Notes: a model not told the origin generated them from the letters alone. Counted from the first letter of the stretch, positions 1 to 8,906 are shown. The stretch: 34,002 bases of DNA from Azospirillum sp. TSO22-1 (GCF_003116015.1 NZ_LGQZ01000056.1:1-34002); one strand, 5' to 3'. Numbers and translations: made by a program.

Positions 1-76
1 GGGAGGGGGGGGGGCCACGGCTTCGCAGGAGGCCGTAGCCCCCACCCAACCCTCCCCCAGCGGGGCTGGGGGAGGG
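1..76. repeat. Partial palindromic interspersed repeat (BIME-like), right half
   Basis: A 12-bp stem (CCCTCCCCCAGC, 50-61, pairing with GCTGGGGGAGGG, 65-76, three-base loop GGG) follows a short linker containing GGCTTCGC (19-26). The same order of linker and hairpin occurs at 26109-26191. The window opens on GGGAGGG, which looks like the end of the left hairpin, so this is probably the right part of a two-hairpin element cut by the window edge. It lies directly behind the stop codon of the cNMP/FHA gene and could serve as its transcription end, although no T-run follows. Confidence 0.75.
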
Positions 77-86
77 CTCAAGGCGG

Positions 87-923
87 CTACCCCTGCACCA
101 GCACCTCGAACACGAACGGCGAGTCGCGGCCGCCGGCGACCACGGTGTTGGTGCCGCTCTGCAGGTGCATGGCGTCCTTGGCGAAGATGCCGCCGATGTA
201 CTGGCCGTTGACCATGGTTCCCAGTTCGCTGCCGACGTCGCGCACCACCAGCCCCAGGCGGTCGTCGCGGTCGATGACGAAGTGGTTGGGCGACAGCCGG
301 TACGGGGCGAAGTCCGGCAGGCGCAGCGAGGCGCGGTCGCGCGTCGCCGCGGTCCAGCCGTCGGGTGTGCGGCCGACGCGGAAGGGCAGGGCGTCGATCC
401 ATACCGTTTGCGATTCCGGCATGCCCTTCATGCGGATGCCGATGTCCCGCACCCCCATGGTCAGCCGCGCCGAGTGCACGTAGCTGGCGATCTTGCGCTC
501 GGTCACCGGGTTGACCGGCGGCGCGTCCGGTGCCGGCACCGGCAGCCCGGCGACTGCGCCGGGCTCGCCCGACGCGTTGCGCAGGCGCGCCACCTCGTCG
601 CTGAGCGTGCGCACGCGCTCGCTGAGGCGCAGCATCAGGGCGTGCGCGGTGTCCGGGTCGGCGCTGATGGTCGGCAGGAAGGCGTCGGCGGGGATGACCT
701 CGACCAGCACCTCGGTGACGGCGCGGACGGTGGCGCTGCGCGGCTTGTTCTCCAGCACGCCCATCTCGCCGACGATGGCGCCCGCGGCGATGTCGCCCAG
801 CACGACGGGGGAGCCCTGCGTCTCCTTCACCACCGAGACCCGCCCCTCCAGGATGCGGCACGCGAAGTCGCTGGGATCGCCCTCGCGGAACAGCGCGTCG
901 CCGACGCGGTAGTGCATCTTCAT
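87..923 (-). CDS. Cyclic-nucleotide-binding domain / FHA domain fusion protein
   Basis: A 278-residue cytoplasmic protein joining two sensory domains. Residues about 5-110 form a cNMP-binding domain: the phosphate-binding cassette is visible as GEMGVLENKPRSAT (52-65), with the glutamate and arginine expected for binding cAMP or cGMP. A helical segment (about 92-116) and a proline-rich linker (118-140) lead to a C-terminal FHA domain (about 178-275), with FRVGR (181-185), LSPNH (210-214) and DVGSELGTMVNG (229-240); these are the residues that normally bind phosphothreonine. There is no DNA-binding helix-turn-helix, so it is not a Crp-type regulator. It is the last gene of a minus-strand run with small motility-like genes and cheD. 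Inference: it links a cyclic nucleotide signal to a phosphorylated partner. Start chosen at the first ATG; a second in-frame ATG is two codons on. Confidence 0.85.
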   Translation of the reverse strand: MKMHYRVGDALFREGDPSDFACRILEGRVSVVKETQGSPVVLGDIAAGAIVGEMGVLENKPRSATVRAVTEVLVEVIPADAFLPTISADPDTAHALMLRLSERVRTLSDEVARLRNASGEPGAVAGLPVPAPDAPPVNPVTERKIASYVHSARLTMGVRDIGIRMKGMPESQTVWIDALPFRVGRTPDGWTAATRDRASLRLPDFAPYRLSPNHFVIDRDDRLGLVVRDVGSELGTMVNGQYIGGIFAKDAMHLQSGTNTVVAGGRDSPFVFEVLVQG

Positions 924-990
924 GGCCGTCCGCCCTCCTCGGCACCGGCCTCAGTGTGGCGGCGGAAACCTTGCCAAAGGGTTGAACGGT

Positions 991-1851
991 CTACAGCGTC
1001 GCGCCGCGGGCGAACTGCAGCAGGCCGAAACACATGTGCGCCGTCGCCTCCAGTGGCTTTTCCACGTCGCCGCGCAGGCGGGCCATGAAGAAGGGGCGGT
1101 TCTGCCCGTCCGTCAGCGTGACGCGCCTGACCCCGAGGCCAAGCTGTATGGGCGCGCTGTCGTCTTCCTTGGCGAAGCGCTTATCCGCCTCCTCGAAGCG
1201 GGGGCCGTTGTCGATGGGCTTGCCGGTCTTCAGCTCGCGGGTGGCGGGCATCAGGTCGAGGGGGGTGAAGAACCCGTCGCGGTCCCGATCCTTCGCCTTC
1301 TTCGGCACACGGGCCAGTTCCTCCATGGCGGCCGGATCGAACATGACGCGCGCCAGGGCCGGTTCCTTTTCCCTCTTCACCTTGTCGCCATCGACGGTGA
1401 CCTTCTCCTTGCCTTCGATGGTGATCTCGGCCAGCGGACCGTTGCGCTGGGGTGGGCGCGAGGCGAAGTCGATCCCCTGTTCCTTCAGCAGGCTGGGCGG
1501 AGCCAGAGCGCCGAGCACCGTGTTGCGCAGGATGTAGTGCAACGCTTCCTTGTTCAGACGCACCTTGCCGGTCTTGTTCTTGTCGAGGCCCATGGTTTCG
1601 ACGAAGAAGGTCTTCACCGCCTCCATGAAGACCTCTTCGGCCTTCTGTTCGGCCTCGGTCTTCTCGGCCGGAGCGGCCGTGTCGGTTGCCGACAGGAGCG
1701 TCTTCAACGCCTGCGCCTGCGGCGACAGGACGACCGTATCGGCGGCGGACGCGGAGGATGACGGCGTCGCCGGCTTGGCGTCGGCGGTCGGCTTGGCAGC
1801 GGTGGGAAGCGCAAGGCGCGCGGTGGCACCGGCGGCGATTTCGATGCCCAT
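991..1851 (-). CDS. Hypothetical protein with EF-hand-like calcium loop
   Basis: A 286-residue protein I do not recognise as a named family. The N-terminal 65 residues are low-complexity Ala/Thr/Pro/Ser and include DTVVLSPQAQAL (39-50), a type of segment I associate with flagellum-linked proteins of alphaproteobacteria (recollection, not a search). A helical region (66-112) contains LDKNKTGKVRL, a weak EF-hand-like loop. A better loop is DRDRDGFFTPLD (188-199): Asp at positions 1, 3 and 5, Gly at 6, Asp rather than Glu at 12. There is no signal peptide. It sits 57 bp behind the 57-residue YjfB-like gene and 67 bp before the cNMP/FHA gene, on the same strand, so co-transcription is likely. Calcium binding is inferred from one good loop only. 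Confidence 0.7.
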   Translation of the reverse strand: MGIEIAAGATARLALPTAAKPTADAKPATPSSSASAADTVVLSPQAQALKTLLSATDTAAPAEKTEAEQKAEEVFMEAVKTFFVETMGLDKNKTGKVRLNKEALHYILRNTVLGALAPPSLLKEQGIDFASRPPQRNGPLAEITIEGKEKVTVDGDKVKREKEPALARVMFDPAAMEELARVPKKAKDRDRDGFFTPLDLMPATRELKTGKPIDNGPRFEEADKRFAKEDDSAPIQLGLGVRRVTLTDGQNRPFFMARLRGDVEKPLEATAHMCFGLLQFARGATL

Positions 1852-1908
1852 GGATGCCGATCTCCGTTTTGGAGGACAGCGTTCGGAGCGGGAGTCGGAA
1901 GCGGAGGG

Positions 1909-2082
1909 TCAGACCGTGATGTCGACGCGGCCCGGCGCCGCCGGGGCCGGCGGGTTGGCGGCGATCTTCTGGGCGCCCTCCAGCGCGGTCGCCACGACCT
2001 GCGCCTGACTGGCCGCGACCTGCTGGGCGACCTGCATGCCGATCACGGCCATGCCGGAGACGTAGTTGCCTTTGATGTCCAT
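1909..2082 (-). CDS. Small YjfB-like putative motility protein (57 aa)
   Basis: A short gene read from ATG (2082-2080) to TGA (1911-1909). It starts MDIKGNYVSGMAVIGMQVAQ, continues as an Ala/Gln-rich amphipathic helix, and ends in a proline-rich stretch followed by RVDITV. An N-terminal MDI, a single Gln/Ala-rich helix and a C-terminal 'G..(V/I)DI.V' tail resemble the small YjfB-type putative motility proteins (Pfam YjfB_2) as I remember them; this is family resemblance, not a search result. The 26-bp gap-free spacing to neighbours on the same strand and the presence of cheD two genes upstream fit a motility context. Its role is unknown. Confidence 0.65.
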   Translation of the reverse strand: MDIKGNYVSGMAVIGMQVAQQVAASQAQVVATALEGAQKIAANPPAPAAPGRVDITV

Positions 2083-2121
2083 TTTGGACTCCGTACACTC
2101 ACGGTAGAACCCGACTACCCA

Positions 2122-3102
2122 TTATGCGCCGGTCCGATGGAGTTGTCCAACGGAGTCCGGCGTCTCGAACGCCGCGACCACCGGGGCGTGGTCGCTGTCC
2201 AGCGCGGTCTCCGGATCCCCGCCAAGCTGCTCGTTATGCACCTCCACCGCCCGGAACCAGCCGAGCAGCGCGCGCGACACCAGCAGGTGGTCGAGCATCG
2301 CCGCCTGCCCCTCGTACAGCACGGTGAAGCGCTTCTCCTCCGGCACCGCCAGTTCCAGCGGCACCAGCGCGCGCGCCTCCAGCGGCGCGTTGCCGGTGTC
2401 GTCGAGGTCGCCGCGGATGATGCGCACCGGCGTCTGCCGGTCCTCGGCGTTGTAGTCGCCGGCCACCACCACCAGCGCCTCGCCGTCGGCGTCGAACACC
2501 CGTTCCACCGCCAACCGCGTCTCCAGCGCCTGCCCGGCGCGCTTGATGGAGGCGAGGAAGAACCCCTCGGCCCAGCCGCCGACGCTCGACCAGGACAGCG
2601 CCGCCTTCTTCTGCCCCGGCACCGGGGCGGCCAGGGGTGCTCTCAGGTGCAGGTCGAAGACGTGCAGATCCCGTCCGCCGGGCAGCGCGATCCGGGCGTG
2701 CAGCACCGGGCGGTCCCAGCACACCGGTTCCTCGCCCGCGGCCGGCGGGTTGGCGGTGACCATGCGCACGGCCGGCGGCGGCACGAGGTCGTGCTTGAGC
2801 AGGCGCGACTCGGCGACCGGCCAGCGGCTGGCGACCACCAGGTTGTGGCGGTCGGCCAGATGATCCGTGCCGGTGGCCAGATGGAAGCCGGCATAGCCCG
2901 TGCCCTCCAGCAGCGCCCGCAACGCGCGCAGCGCACGCGGCGCGTTCTTGGTGGAGCGCTGGGCGTTGACCTCCTGCAGGCACAGGATGTCGGCGTTCAG
3001 GCGGTCGAGGCGCTGGCGCAGCACCCCGATGCGCTGGGCGAAGTGCGGGGCGTCCTCGTCGTCGAGGCTTTCCAGGTTGAACGTGGCGATTCGCAGAAGC
3101 AT
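2122..3102 (-). CDS. Endonuclease/exonuclease/phosphatase family protein
   Basis: A 326-residue cytoplasmic protein of the EEP (DNase I-like) fold, a Mg-dependent phosphodiesterase/phosphatase superfamily that includes nucleases, inositol phosphatases and sphingomyelinases. The signature elements are in order: IATFNLESLD at the N-terminus (metal-coordinating Asn), LCLQEVN with the catalytic Glu44, FDLHLRAPL, VVAGDYNAED (the Asp/Asn pair), and DSDHAP near the C-terminus (catalytic Asp-His). All catalytic positions seem intact. The start ATG at 3102 lies 5 bp beyond the cheD stop, so the two are probably co-transcribed; longer upstream reading in this frame runs into cheD and is not coding. The substrate cannot be read from the sequence. 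No signal peptide. Confidence 0.88.
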   Translation of the reverse strand: MLLRIATFNLESLDDEDAPHFAQRIGVLRQRLDRLNADILCLQEVNAQRSTKNAPRALRALRALLEGTGYAGFHLATGTDHLADRHNLVVASRWPVAESRLLKHDLVPPPAVRMVTANPPAAGEEPVCWDRPVLHARIALPGGRDLHVFDLHLRAPLAAPVPGQKKAALSWSSVGGWAEGFFLASIKRAGQALETRLAVERVFDADGEALVVVAGDYNAEDRQTPVRIIRGDLDDTGNAPLEARALVPLELAVPEEKRFTVLYEGQAAMLDHLLVSRALLGWFRAVEVHNEQLGGDPETALDSDHAPVVAAFETPDSVGQLHRTGA

Positions 3103-3107
3103 CGGGG

Positions 3108-3758
3108 TCAGAACAGCTCCACCCCGCCGTCGATCTCGCTGGAGCGCAGATGCTCCATGAACGAGGCCTCGCTGCGCAGCACGTCGCGCGCCTGGTCGTC
3201 GCCGATCAGCCGGCGCTGCGTGCGGCCGGAGGCGGGGTAGAAGCGCACCGCGCGTGCGGCCCCGCCGCCGACGTCCCAGCTCATGGTCGGGATGCCTTCG
3301 GTGGCGAGATAGTCCATGACGAACTCGACGTTGCGCTGGCCGACGGCGCTCTTCATCGCGTTGACGCTGGCGCCGCCGAACACCTTGGCGCGCAGCCGGT
3401 CGCGCCGGCCGGTGACGGAGAGCATGCGGTTGATCAGCTGCTCCATGGCGGCGCTGCCGTAGCGCGAGGACACCGACAGCGTGTCGGTGCCGGAGTCCGG
3501 CAGCAGGAAGTGGTTCATGCCGCCGATGCTGGCCACCGGATCGAACACGCAGGCGGCGACGCACGAGCCCAGCGTGGTGGTGATGATCACCTCCGGGTCG
3601 GCGGAGACGACGCAGCCGCCGACCACGATGTTGATGACCTCCGCCCCCAGCCGCTGGTCGTGGTAGCGGTTGGCCGCTCCCTGCACGCTCTCGTGCCGCG
3701 CGCGCAGCGCACGCTGCGTCACGGGCTTGTGGGGCGGGCGGGATCCGGAAAACGGCAT
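3108..3758 (-). CDS. cheD: Chemoreceptor glutamine deamidase CheD
   Basis: A 216-residue protein of the CheD family, which deamidates specific glutamines of methyl-accepting chemotaxis proteins to glutamate and so tunes receptor signalling at the inner membrane. The catalytic triad is visible: Thr60 and Cys66 in TTTLGSCV (60-67) and His83 in GGMNHFLLP (79-87). KVFGGA (125-130) and the C-terminal VELF tail also match proteobacterial CheD proteins. The ATG at 3758 gives the usual family length with a short N-terminal extension; the reading frame upstream is only a GC-driven continuation. No cheC, cheR, cheB or receptor gene is present in the window, so this cheD stands apart from a full che operon here. 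It is followed directly by the EEP-fold gene. Confidence 0.93.
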   Translation of the reverse strand: MPFSGSRPPHKPVTQRALRARHESVQGAANRYHDQRLGAEVINIVVGGCVVSADPEVIITTTLGSCVAACVFDPVASIGGMNHFLLPDSGTDTLSVSSRYGSAAMEQLINRMLSVTGRRDRLRAKVFGGASVNAMKSAVGQRNVEFVMDYLATEGIPTMSWDVGGGAARAVRFYPASGRTQRRLIGDDQARDVLRSEASFMEHLRSSEIDGGVELF

Positions 3759-3841
3759 GGCGATCCTGCACAGGGCCTGGGATGCGGTGCAGTGTAGGGC
3801 AACCGCAGGATGAATGCCATGGGGGCGTGCCGCCGGGGGGC

Positions 3842-4675
3842 TCAGGCGTCGGCGAAGCGGCCGAGGCGCACGCCCTTGTCCGCCAGCAGGGCGGCGAAGG
3901 CGTCGCCCTTCAGGTGCTCGTATTCCACGGCGCGCTGGTCGACCAGCGGGTCGGCGGCGCGCAGCGCCTCGTCGGGGATACCAGGGTGCACCATGACCAG
4001 CGCGCGCTCCGCCGGCGGCTCCAGGAAACGCGCCATCAGGTCGCCGAACGGCACCCGGCCGGAGAAGTCGTAGACGCCGCGGAAGCTGGAATTGACCGGA
4101 ATCCCTGCCGCCCGCGCCCGCGCCGCCAGCGGCCCGCCCAGCTCGGCGATCAGCAGCGTCTTCGCCACCGCCACGCCGCGCCGCAGGACGGCGAGCCGCG
4201 GTTCGCGGCACAGCCGCACGTAGGCGCCGGGCAGCCGCGCCAGCGCCGCCAGCACCGCGTCGCGCACCACCGGCAGCTGGTGGACGTGCTGGTGCCCGTC
4301 GATGTAGGCTGGCGGCGCGCCGAAGGCGTCGGCGAAGGCGACGACCTGCCGGTCGACCTCGGCGGCGATCTCCCGCGCGTCGAGGCCGCCAGTGTAGGCC
4401 AGGCGCATCAGCGTGCCCAGCGGCGGCAGCCGGCCCTGCGGCGCCAGCCTGGGCATGGGGCCGAGCGGCGCCTGGTCGGTCAGCGTCAGGTGCAGGCCGA
4501 CGTCGGCGCGCTCCGCCAGCGGCTTGAGCTTGAGCGCTTCTTCCGGCCAGAATCGGCAAACCGTCATGCAGGAGGTGGCGGTGAGCCGCCCGCGCCCGAT
4601 CAGGTCGCGGATGGCGGCGCCGACGCCGGGCGACAGGCCGTAATCGTCGGCGCAGAGGATGACGGTGTGGGGCAT
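3842..4675 (-). CDS. ChbG/HpnK (YdjC-like) family carbohydrate deacetylase
   Basis: A 277-residue protein of the YdjC/ChbG/HpnK family of metal-dependent deacetylases acting on acetylated amino sugars such as chitooligosaccharides or, in HpnK, a hopanoid glycoside. Metal-site motifs are present: the ADDYG box (9-13), His62 in VGLHLTLT, and [10 protein letters not shown] near residue 130; MVHPG follows later. These are the Asp-His-His ligands of the family. The start ATG at 4675 gives a canonical N-terminus [13 protein letters not shown]. It is divergent from hutI, 84 bp apart, and lies 83 bp upstream of cheD on the same strand. Neither hopanoid genes nor chitin genes are nearby, so the substrate stays open. 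No signal peptide; cytoplasmic. Confidence 0.85.
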   Translation of the reverse strand: MPHTVILCADDYGLSPGVGAAIRDLIGRGRLTATSCMTVCRFWPEEALKLKPLAERADVGLHLTLTDQAPLGPMPRLAPQGRLPPLGTLMRLAYTGGLDAREIAAEVDRQVVAFADAFGAPPAYIDGHQHVHQLPVVRDAVLAALARLPGAYVRLCREPRLAVLRRGVAVAKTLLIAELGGPLAARARAAGIPVNSSFRGVYDFSGRVPFGDLMARFLEPPAERALVMVHPGIPDEALRAADPLVDQRAVEYEHLKGDAFAALLADKGVRLGRFADA

Positions 4676-4696
4676 GGCGTCACCATGCCGGCCTTC

Positions 4697-4725
4697 GCGC
4701 CGACTGGCAATGGCGGCGTCGGCGC
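4697..4725. promoter_or_regulatory. Dyad in the chbG-like/hutI divergent intergenic region
   Basis: GCGCCGAC (4697-4704) and GTCGGCGC (4718-4725) form a perfect 8-bp inverted repeat with a 13-bp spacer, midway between two divergent start codons. It could be an operator for either gene, but in DNA this GC-rich such dyads also arise by chance, and no -35/-10 pair is evident. Confidence 0.25.
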
Positions 4726-4759
4726 GCCATCCTTGGTGTGGATGCGGGGGAGGTGCCGG

Positions 4760-5968
4760 ATGCGGTGGGACAGCCTGTGGATCAACGGACACGCGGCCAC
4801 GATGAGTCCGGCCGGCGTGGTCCGCGACGCCGCGGTGGCGGTGGTGGGCGGGTGCATCGCCTGGATCGGCCCGCGCGCCGAGATGCCCCCCGGCACGGCG
4901 GCCGAGGAGCACGACCTGGACGGGCGCTGGCTGACGCCGGGGCTGATCGACGCGCACACGCACCTCGTGTTCGGCGGCAACCGCGCGGCCGAGTTCGAGA
5001 TGCGGCTGGAGGGCGCCTCCTACGAGGAGATCGCGCGGGCCGGCGGTGGCATCGTCTCCACCGTCACGGCGACCCGCGCCGCCGACGCCGAAACGCTGGC
5101 TGCCCTCGCCGCGCCCCGGTTGGAGCGCCTGTTGGCCGAGGGCGTCACCGTGGTGGAGGTGAAATCCGGCTATGGCCTCGACCTCGCGTCTGAGCGGGCG
5201 ATGCTGCGCGCCGCCCGGCTGCTGGGCGAGCGGCATCCGGTGACGGTGCGCACCACCGGACTCGCCGCGCACGCCCTGCCGCCGGAGTTCGCCGGCCGTG
5301 CCGACGCCTACATCGATCTGGTCTGCGACGAGATCCTGCCGGTGCTCGCCGCCGAGGGGCTGGTGGACGCGGTGGACGCGTTCTGCGAGCGCATCGCCTT
5401 CACGCCGGAGCAGACGGCGCGCGTGTTCGACGCAGCGCGGCGGCTCGGCCTGCCGATGAAGCTGCACGCCGACCAGCTGTCCGACGGCGGCGGGGCGGCC
5501 CTGGCGGCGCGCTACGGCGGGCTGTCCGCCGACCACCTGGAGCACACGTCGGAGGACGGCGTGCGCGCCATGGCGGCCGCCGGCACGGTGGCGATGCTGC
5601 TGCCCGGCGCCTTCTATCTGCTGCGCGAGACGAAGCTGCCGCCGGTGGAACTGTTCCGCCGGCATGGCGTGCCGATGGCGGTGGCGACCGACTGCAACCC
5701 CGGCACCTCGCCGGCGGTGTCCCTGCTGCTGATGCTGAACATGGCCTGCACGCTGTTCCGCCTGACCCCCGCCGAGGCCCTGGCCGGCGTCACCCGCCAC
5801 GCGGCGCAGGCGCTGGGGATGCAGGCGACGCACGGCTCGCTGGAGGTTGGCAAGGCGGCGGACTTCGCCGCCTGGGACATCGGCCGGCCGGCGGAGCTGT
5901 GCTACTGGTTGGGGCTGAACCCGTGCGCGCTGGTGGTGCGGGCGGGGCGTGTGGTGCGGGGCGGGTGA
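4760..5968 (+). CDS. hutI: Imidazolonepropionase
   Basis: A 402-residue cytosolic amidohydrolase that opens 4-imidazolone-5-propionate to N-formimino-L-glutamate, the third step of histidine degradation. Metal ligands His66 and His68 lie in [29 protein letters not shown] and [10 protein letters not shown], all characteristic of HutI, follow in the usual order. The length agrees with the family. The ATG at 4760 is preferred over the ATG at 4742 because GGGGGAGG (4745-4752) is an ideal ribosome-binding site 7 bases before it and would lie inside the coding region of the longer form. hutU follows after 38 bp, so the two form an operon. hutH, hutG/hutF and hutC are not in the window. Confidence 0.95.
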   Translation: MRWDSLWINGHAATMSPAGVVRDAAVAVVGGCIAWIGPRAEMPPGTAAEEHDLDGRWLTPGLIDAHTHLVFGGNRAAEFEMRLEGASYEEIARAGGGIVSTVTATRAADAETLAALAAPRLERLLAEGVTVVEVKSGYGLDLASERAMLRAARLLGERHPVTVRTTGLAAHALPPEFAGRADAYIDLVCDEILPVLAAEGLVDAVDAFCERIAFTPEQTARVFDAARRLGLPMKLHADQLSDGGGAALAARYGGLSADHLEHTSEDGVRAMAAAGTVAMLLPGAFYLLRETKLPPVELFRRHGVPMAVATDCNPGTSPAVSLLLMLNMACTLFRLTPAEALAGVTRHAAQALGMQATHGSLEVGKAADFAAWDIGRPAELCYWLGLNPCALVVRAGRVVRGG

Positions 5969-6006
5969 TTGCGGTACCGTCTGAAAAAGCAGGAGGGGAG
6001 ACCACC

Positions 6007-7686
6007 ATGACCGACGCCGCCAACCGCCGGGTCATCCGGGCGCCGCGCGGGAGCCAGCTGTCCGCCAGGTCGTGGCTGACCGAGGCGCCGCTGCGCATGC
6101 TGATGAACAACCTCGATCCGGACGTGGCGGAGAACCCGGACGAGCTGGTGGTCTACGGCGGCATCGGCCGCGCCGCGCGCAACTGGGACTGCTTCGACGC
6201 CATCGTCAACGCGCTGAAGACCCTGGAAGACGACGAGACCCTCCTGGTGCAGTCCGGCAAGCCCGTCGGCGTCTTCCGCACCCACGCCGACGCGCCGCGC
6301 GTGCTGATCGCCAACTCCAACCTCGTGCCGGCCTGGGCGACGTGGGAGCATTTCCGCGAGCTCGACGCCAAAGGGCTGATGATGTACGGCCAGATGACGG
6401 CCGGCTCGTGGATCTACATCGGCTCCCAGGGCATCGTGCAGGGCACCTACGAGACCTTCGCCGAGGTCGGGCGCCAGCACTACGGCGGCGGCCTGACCGG
6501 CAAATGGATCCTGACCGGCGGGCTGGGCGGCATGGGCGGGGCGCAGCCGCTGGCCGCCACCATGGCCGGGGCCTCGCTGCTCGGCGTCGAGTGCTCGGCG
6601 CAGCGCATCGAGCGGCGGCTGGAGACCCGCTACCTCGACCGCAAGGCCGCCACCCTCGACGAGGCCATGGCCATCCTGTGGGAGGCGCAGGCCAAGGGGC
6701 AGGCGGTCTCCGTCGGCCTGCTCGGCAACGCCGCCGAGGTGTTCCCGGAGCTGGCGAGGCGTGCGGCGGCCGACCCGCGCTGGCGCCCGCACGCGGTGAC
6801 CGACCAGACCAGCGCGCACGATCCGCTGAACGGCTACCTGCCCGCCGGCTGGACGCTGGAGGAGCACGAGGCGCGGCGCCGCAGCGATCCTGACGGGGTG
6901 GTGAAGGCCGCCAAGGAGTCCATGGCGGTGCACGTGCGCGCCATGCTGGACTTCCACCGCATGGGCGTGCCGACGTTCGACTACGGCAACAACATCCGGC
7001 AGATGGCGAAGGACGTCGGCGTCGAGGACGCCTTCGCCTTCCCCGGCTTCGTGCCGGCCTACATCCGGCCGCTGTTCTGCCGCGGCGTCGGGCCGTTCCG
7101 CTGGGCCGCGCTGTCCGGCGACCCGGAGGACATCGCCCGCACCGACGCCCGGGTGAAGGAACTGATCCCCGGCGACCCGCACCTGCACCGCTGGCTCGAC
7201 ATGGCCGGTGAGCGCATCGCCTTCCAGGGACTGCCGGCACGCATCTGCTGGGTCGGTTTGGGCGACCGGGCGCGGCTTGGCCTCGCCTTCAACGAGATGG
7301 TGGCGAAGGGCGAGCTGAAGGCGCCGATCGTCATCGGCCGCGACCATCTGGACTCGGGCTCGGTCGCCAGCCCCAACCGCGAGACCGAGGGGATGCTGGA
7401 CGGCTCCGACGCGGTGTCGGACTGGCCGCTGCTGAACGCGCTGCTCAACTGCGCTTCGGGGGCGACCTGGGTGTCGCTGCACCACGGCGGCGGGGTGGGC
7501 ATGGGCTATTCGCAGCACGCCGGCATGGTGATTGTCGCCGACGGCACCGACGCGGCGGCCAGGCGGCTGGAGCGCGTGCTGACCAACGACCCCGGCACCG
7601 GCGTCATGCGCCACGCCGACGCCGGCTACGACATCGCGAAACAGTGTGCGAAGGAGCAGGGGCTCACGCTGCCGATGCTCGGCTGA
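6007..7686 (+). CDS. hutU: Urocanate hydratase
   Basis: A 559-residue cytosolic enzyme that hydrates urocanate to 4-imidazolone-5-propionate using tightly bound NAD+, the second step of histidine degradation and the supplier of the HutI substrate. The protein shows family blocks throughout: RAPRG near the start, [31 protein letters not shown], the glycine-rich NAD site [40 protein letters not shown] and the C-terminal [16 protein letters not shown]. The length is typical. AGGAGGGG upstream of the ATG at 6007 is a strong ribosome-binding site. It is the second gene of a hutI-hutU pair. Its last 23 bp overlap the 3' end of the converging EamA gene. Confidence 0.97.
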   Translation: MTDAANRRVIRAPRGSQLSARSWLTEAPLRMLMNNLDPDVAENPDELVVYGGIGRAARNWDCFDAIVNALKTLEDDETLLVQSGKPVGVFRTHADAPRVLIANSNLVPAWATWEHFRELDAKGLMMYGQMTAGSWIYIGSQGIVQGTYETFAEVGRQHYGGGLTGKWILTGGLGGMGGAQPLAATMAGASLLGVECSAQRIERRLETRYLDRKAATLDEAMAILWEAQAKGQAVSVGLLGNAAEVFPELARRAAADPRWRPHAVTDQTSAHDPLNGYLPAGWTLEEHEARRRSDPDGVVKAAKESMAVHVRAMLDFHRMGVPTFDYGNNIRQMAKDVGVEDAFAFPGFVPAYIRPLFCRGVGPFRWAALSGDPEDIARTDARVKELIPGDPHLHRWLDMAGERIAFQGLPARICWVGLGDRARLGLAFNEMVAKGELKAPIVIGRDHLDSGSVASPNRETEGMLDGSDAVSDWPLLNALLNCASGATWVSLHHGGGVGMGYSQHAGMVIVADGTDAAARRLERVLTNDPGTGVMRHADAGYDIAKQCAKEQGLTLPMLG

Positions 7687-8599
7687 GCGGCCTGGGGGCG
7701 GCGGGGAGGGTGGCGAGCAGTACGCCGGGGAAGATCAGCGCCACCCCGGCGAGGTGGAACAGCTCCAGCCCTTCCCCCAGCAGCGCCCAGGCGAGCAGCG
7801 CCACCCACACCGGCGACACGTACAGCGCCGTCCCCGCCCGCGCCGGACCCAGCAGCGCGATGGTCTTCTGGTACGCCAGGAACGCCAGCACCGACGCCAC
7901 CAGCGCCACGCCGAGGATGCGCGCCGCGGTCTCCCAGGTCGGCACCACCGGGTGGCCGCCCAGCGTCTCCCACGCGTAGAAGGGGGCGAGCACCAGCACG
8001 CCCGACAGCGCGTTGGCGGCGAACTGCGTCACCACCGGCAGCGGCGTGCCGCCGGAGCGGCGCAGCAGCACCGTGTACACCGCCCAGGCGACGGCGCCGG
8101 CCAGCACCAGCAGATCGCCGCGGTCGAAGGCGAAGCCCAGCAGGATCGCCGGGTCGCCGCGCGTCAGGATGGCCAGCACGCCGGCCAGCGCCAGCGCGAT
8201 TCCGGCGACCTGCCGCGGCGTCACCGGCTCCTTCAGCGCGACCGCCGAGATGGCGAGGATGAACACCGGGCTGGTGGCGTAGATCAGCCCGGCGTTGGTC
8301 GCCGTGGTGTGCTGCAGCCCCATGTAGACGACGGCGCCGCACACGCCCATGCCCAGGGCGCCCAGCGCCAGGAACCGCCGCCACCCCGCCAGCAGCACGC
8401 GGCGGTGCCGCACCAGCCCGCGCCACGCGAAGGGCAGCACGATCAGGAACGCCACCAGCCAGCGCCAGAACGCCAGCCCGACCGGCGGCACCACCTGCGC
8501 GGCGGCGCGCCCGATCACGGCGTTGGAGGCCATGAACGCCGAACCAAGAAGGAACAGCGTGTAGGCGTACAGGGCGGTGCGTCGAGGGGATTGGGGCAT
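7664..8599 (-). CDS. EamA-family (DMT superfamily) inner-membrane exporter
   Basis: A 311-residue integral membrane protein with two EamA halves and about ten hydrophobic segments. The first half carries [19 protein letters not shown] and the conserved end [13 protein letters not shown]...[19 protein letters not shown]; the second repeats the pattern with [19 protein letters not shown] and the [19 protein letters not shown] ending. The superfamily exports amino acids, nucleosides and other small metabolites; the substrate cannot be assigned. The ATG at 8599 was chosen because it gives the usual short cytoplasmic N-terminus before TM1. The 3' end overlaps hutU by 23 bp, tail to tail. Confidence 0.88.
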   Translation of the reverse strand: MPQSPRRTALYAYTLFLLGSAFMASNAVIGRAAAQVVPPVGLAFWRWLVAFLIVLPFAWRGLVRHRRVLLAGWRRFLALGALGMGVCGAVVYMGLQHTTATNAGLIYATSPVFILAISAVALKEPVTPRQVAGIALALAGVLAILTRGDPAILLGFAFDRGDLLVLAGAVAWAVYTVLLRRSGGTPLPVVTQFAANALSGVLVLAPFYAWETLGGHPVVPTWETAARILGVALVASVLAFLAYQKTIALLGPARAGTALYVSPVWVALLAWALLGEGLELFHLAGVALIFPGVLLATLPAAPRPLSRASAA

Positions 8600-8906
8600 G
8601 GGCCGGCGGCAGCGAGAGTCGGAAGCCGGCGTTCTAACACATTGGAGCGTGGGCAGGTTGGGTCGACCGCGCCGCCGCACGACGTGGTCCTTCGGGCCGC
8701 CGTTCGGCCGTCGACTCGGGGAGGCCGCCGCAGCGACGGCATAGGAAAGACGTGCCGGGGCGCGCCTGTCGGGCGGATCTCGGCAGCTGAGCGCGAGCGC
8801 GGCTGCGTCTTTTCGGCATATTTTCCATCAATTTATACAAATTCGTAGCCTAACTTTCCGCGCCAATGCGTGGCATAGGGGAGCATCGGCAGGAAAGGGG
8901 GGACCT
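8600..8906. promoter_or_regulatory. Divergent intergenic region with AT-rich promoter-like patch
   Basis: About 300 bp without a convincing gene lies between the EamA exporter and the repeat protein. The distal part is ordinary GC-rich DNA. The segment 8808-8855 is strikingly AT-rich for this window. It contains TTCGGC (8812-8817), a 16-bp spacer and TATACA (8834-8839), a plausible sigma-70 type promoter for the gene at 8907. A strong purine-rich ribosome-binding site (AGGAAAGGGGGG) precedes the ATG at 8907. Confidence 0.4.

Noticed and set aside
1..80. CRISPR-like or tRNA-like structure in the repeated GC-rich palindromes
   Set aside because: Copies are solitary hairpin doublets 26 kb apart without regular spacers, and no tRNA arms can be formed.
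4742..4759. Longer hutI start at ATG 4742
   Set aside because: The ribosome-binding site GGGGGAGG would be inside the coding region; the ATG at 4760 fits it and the family N-terminus.
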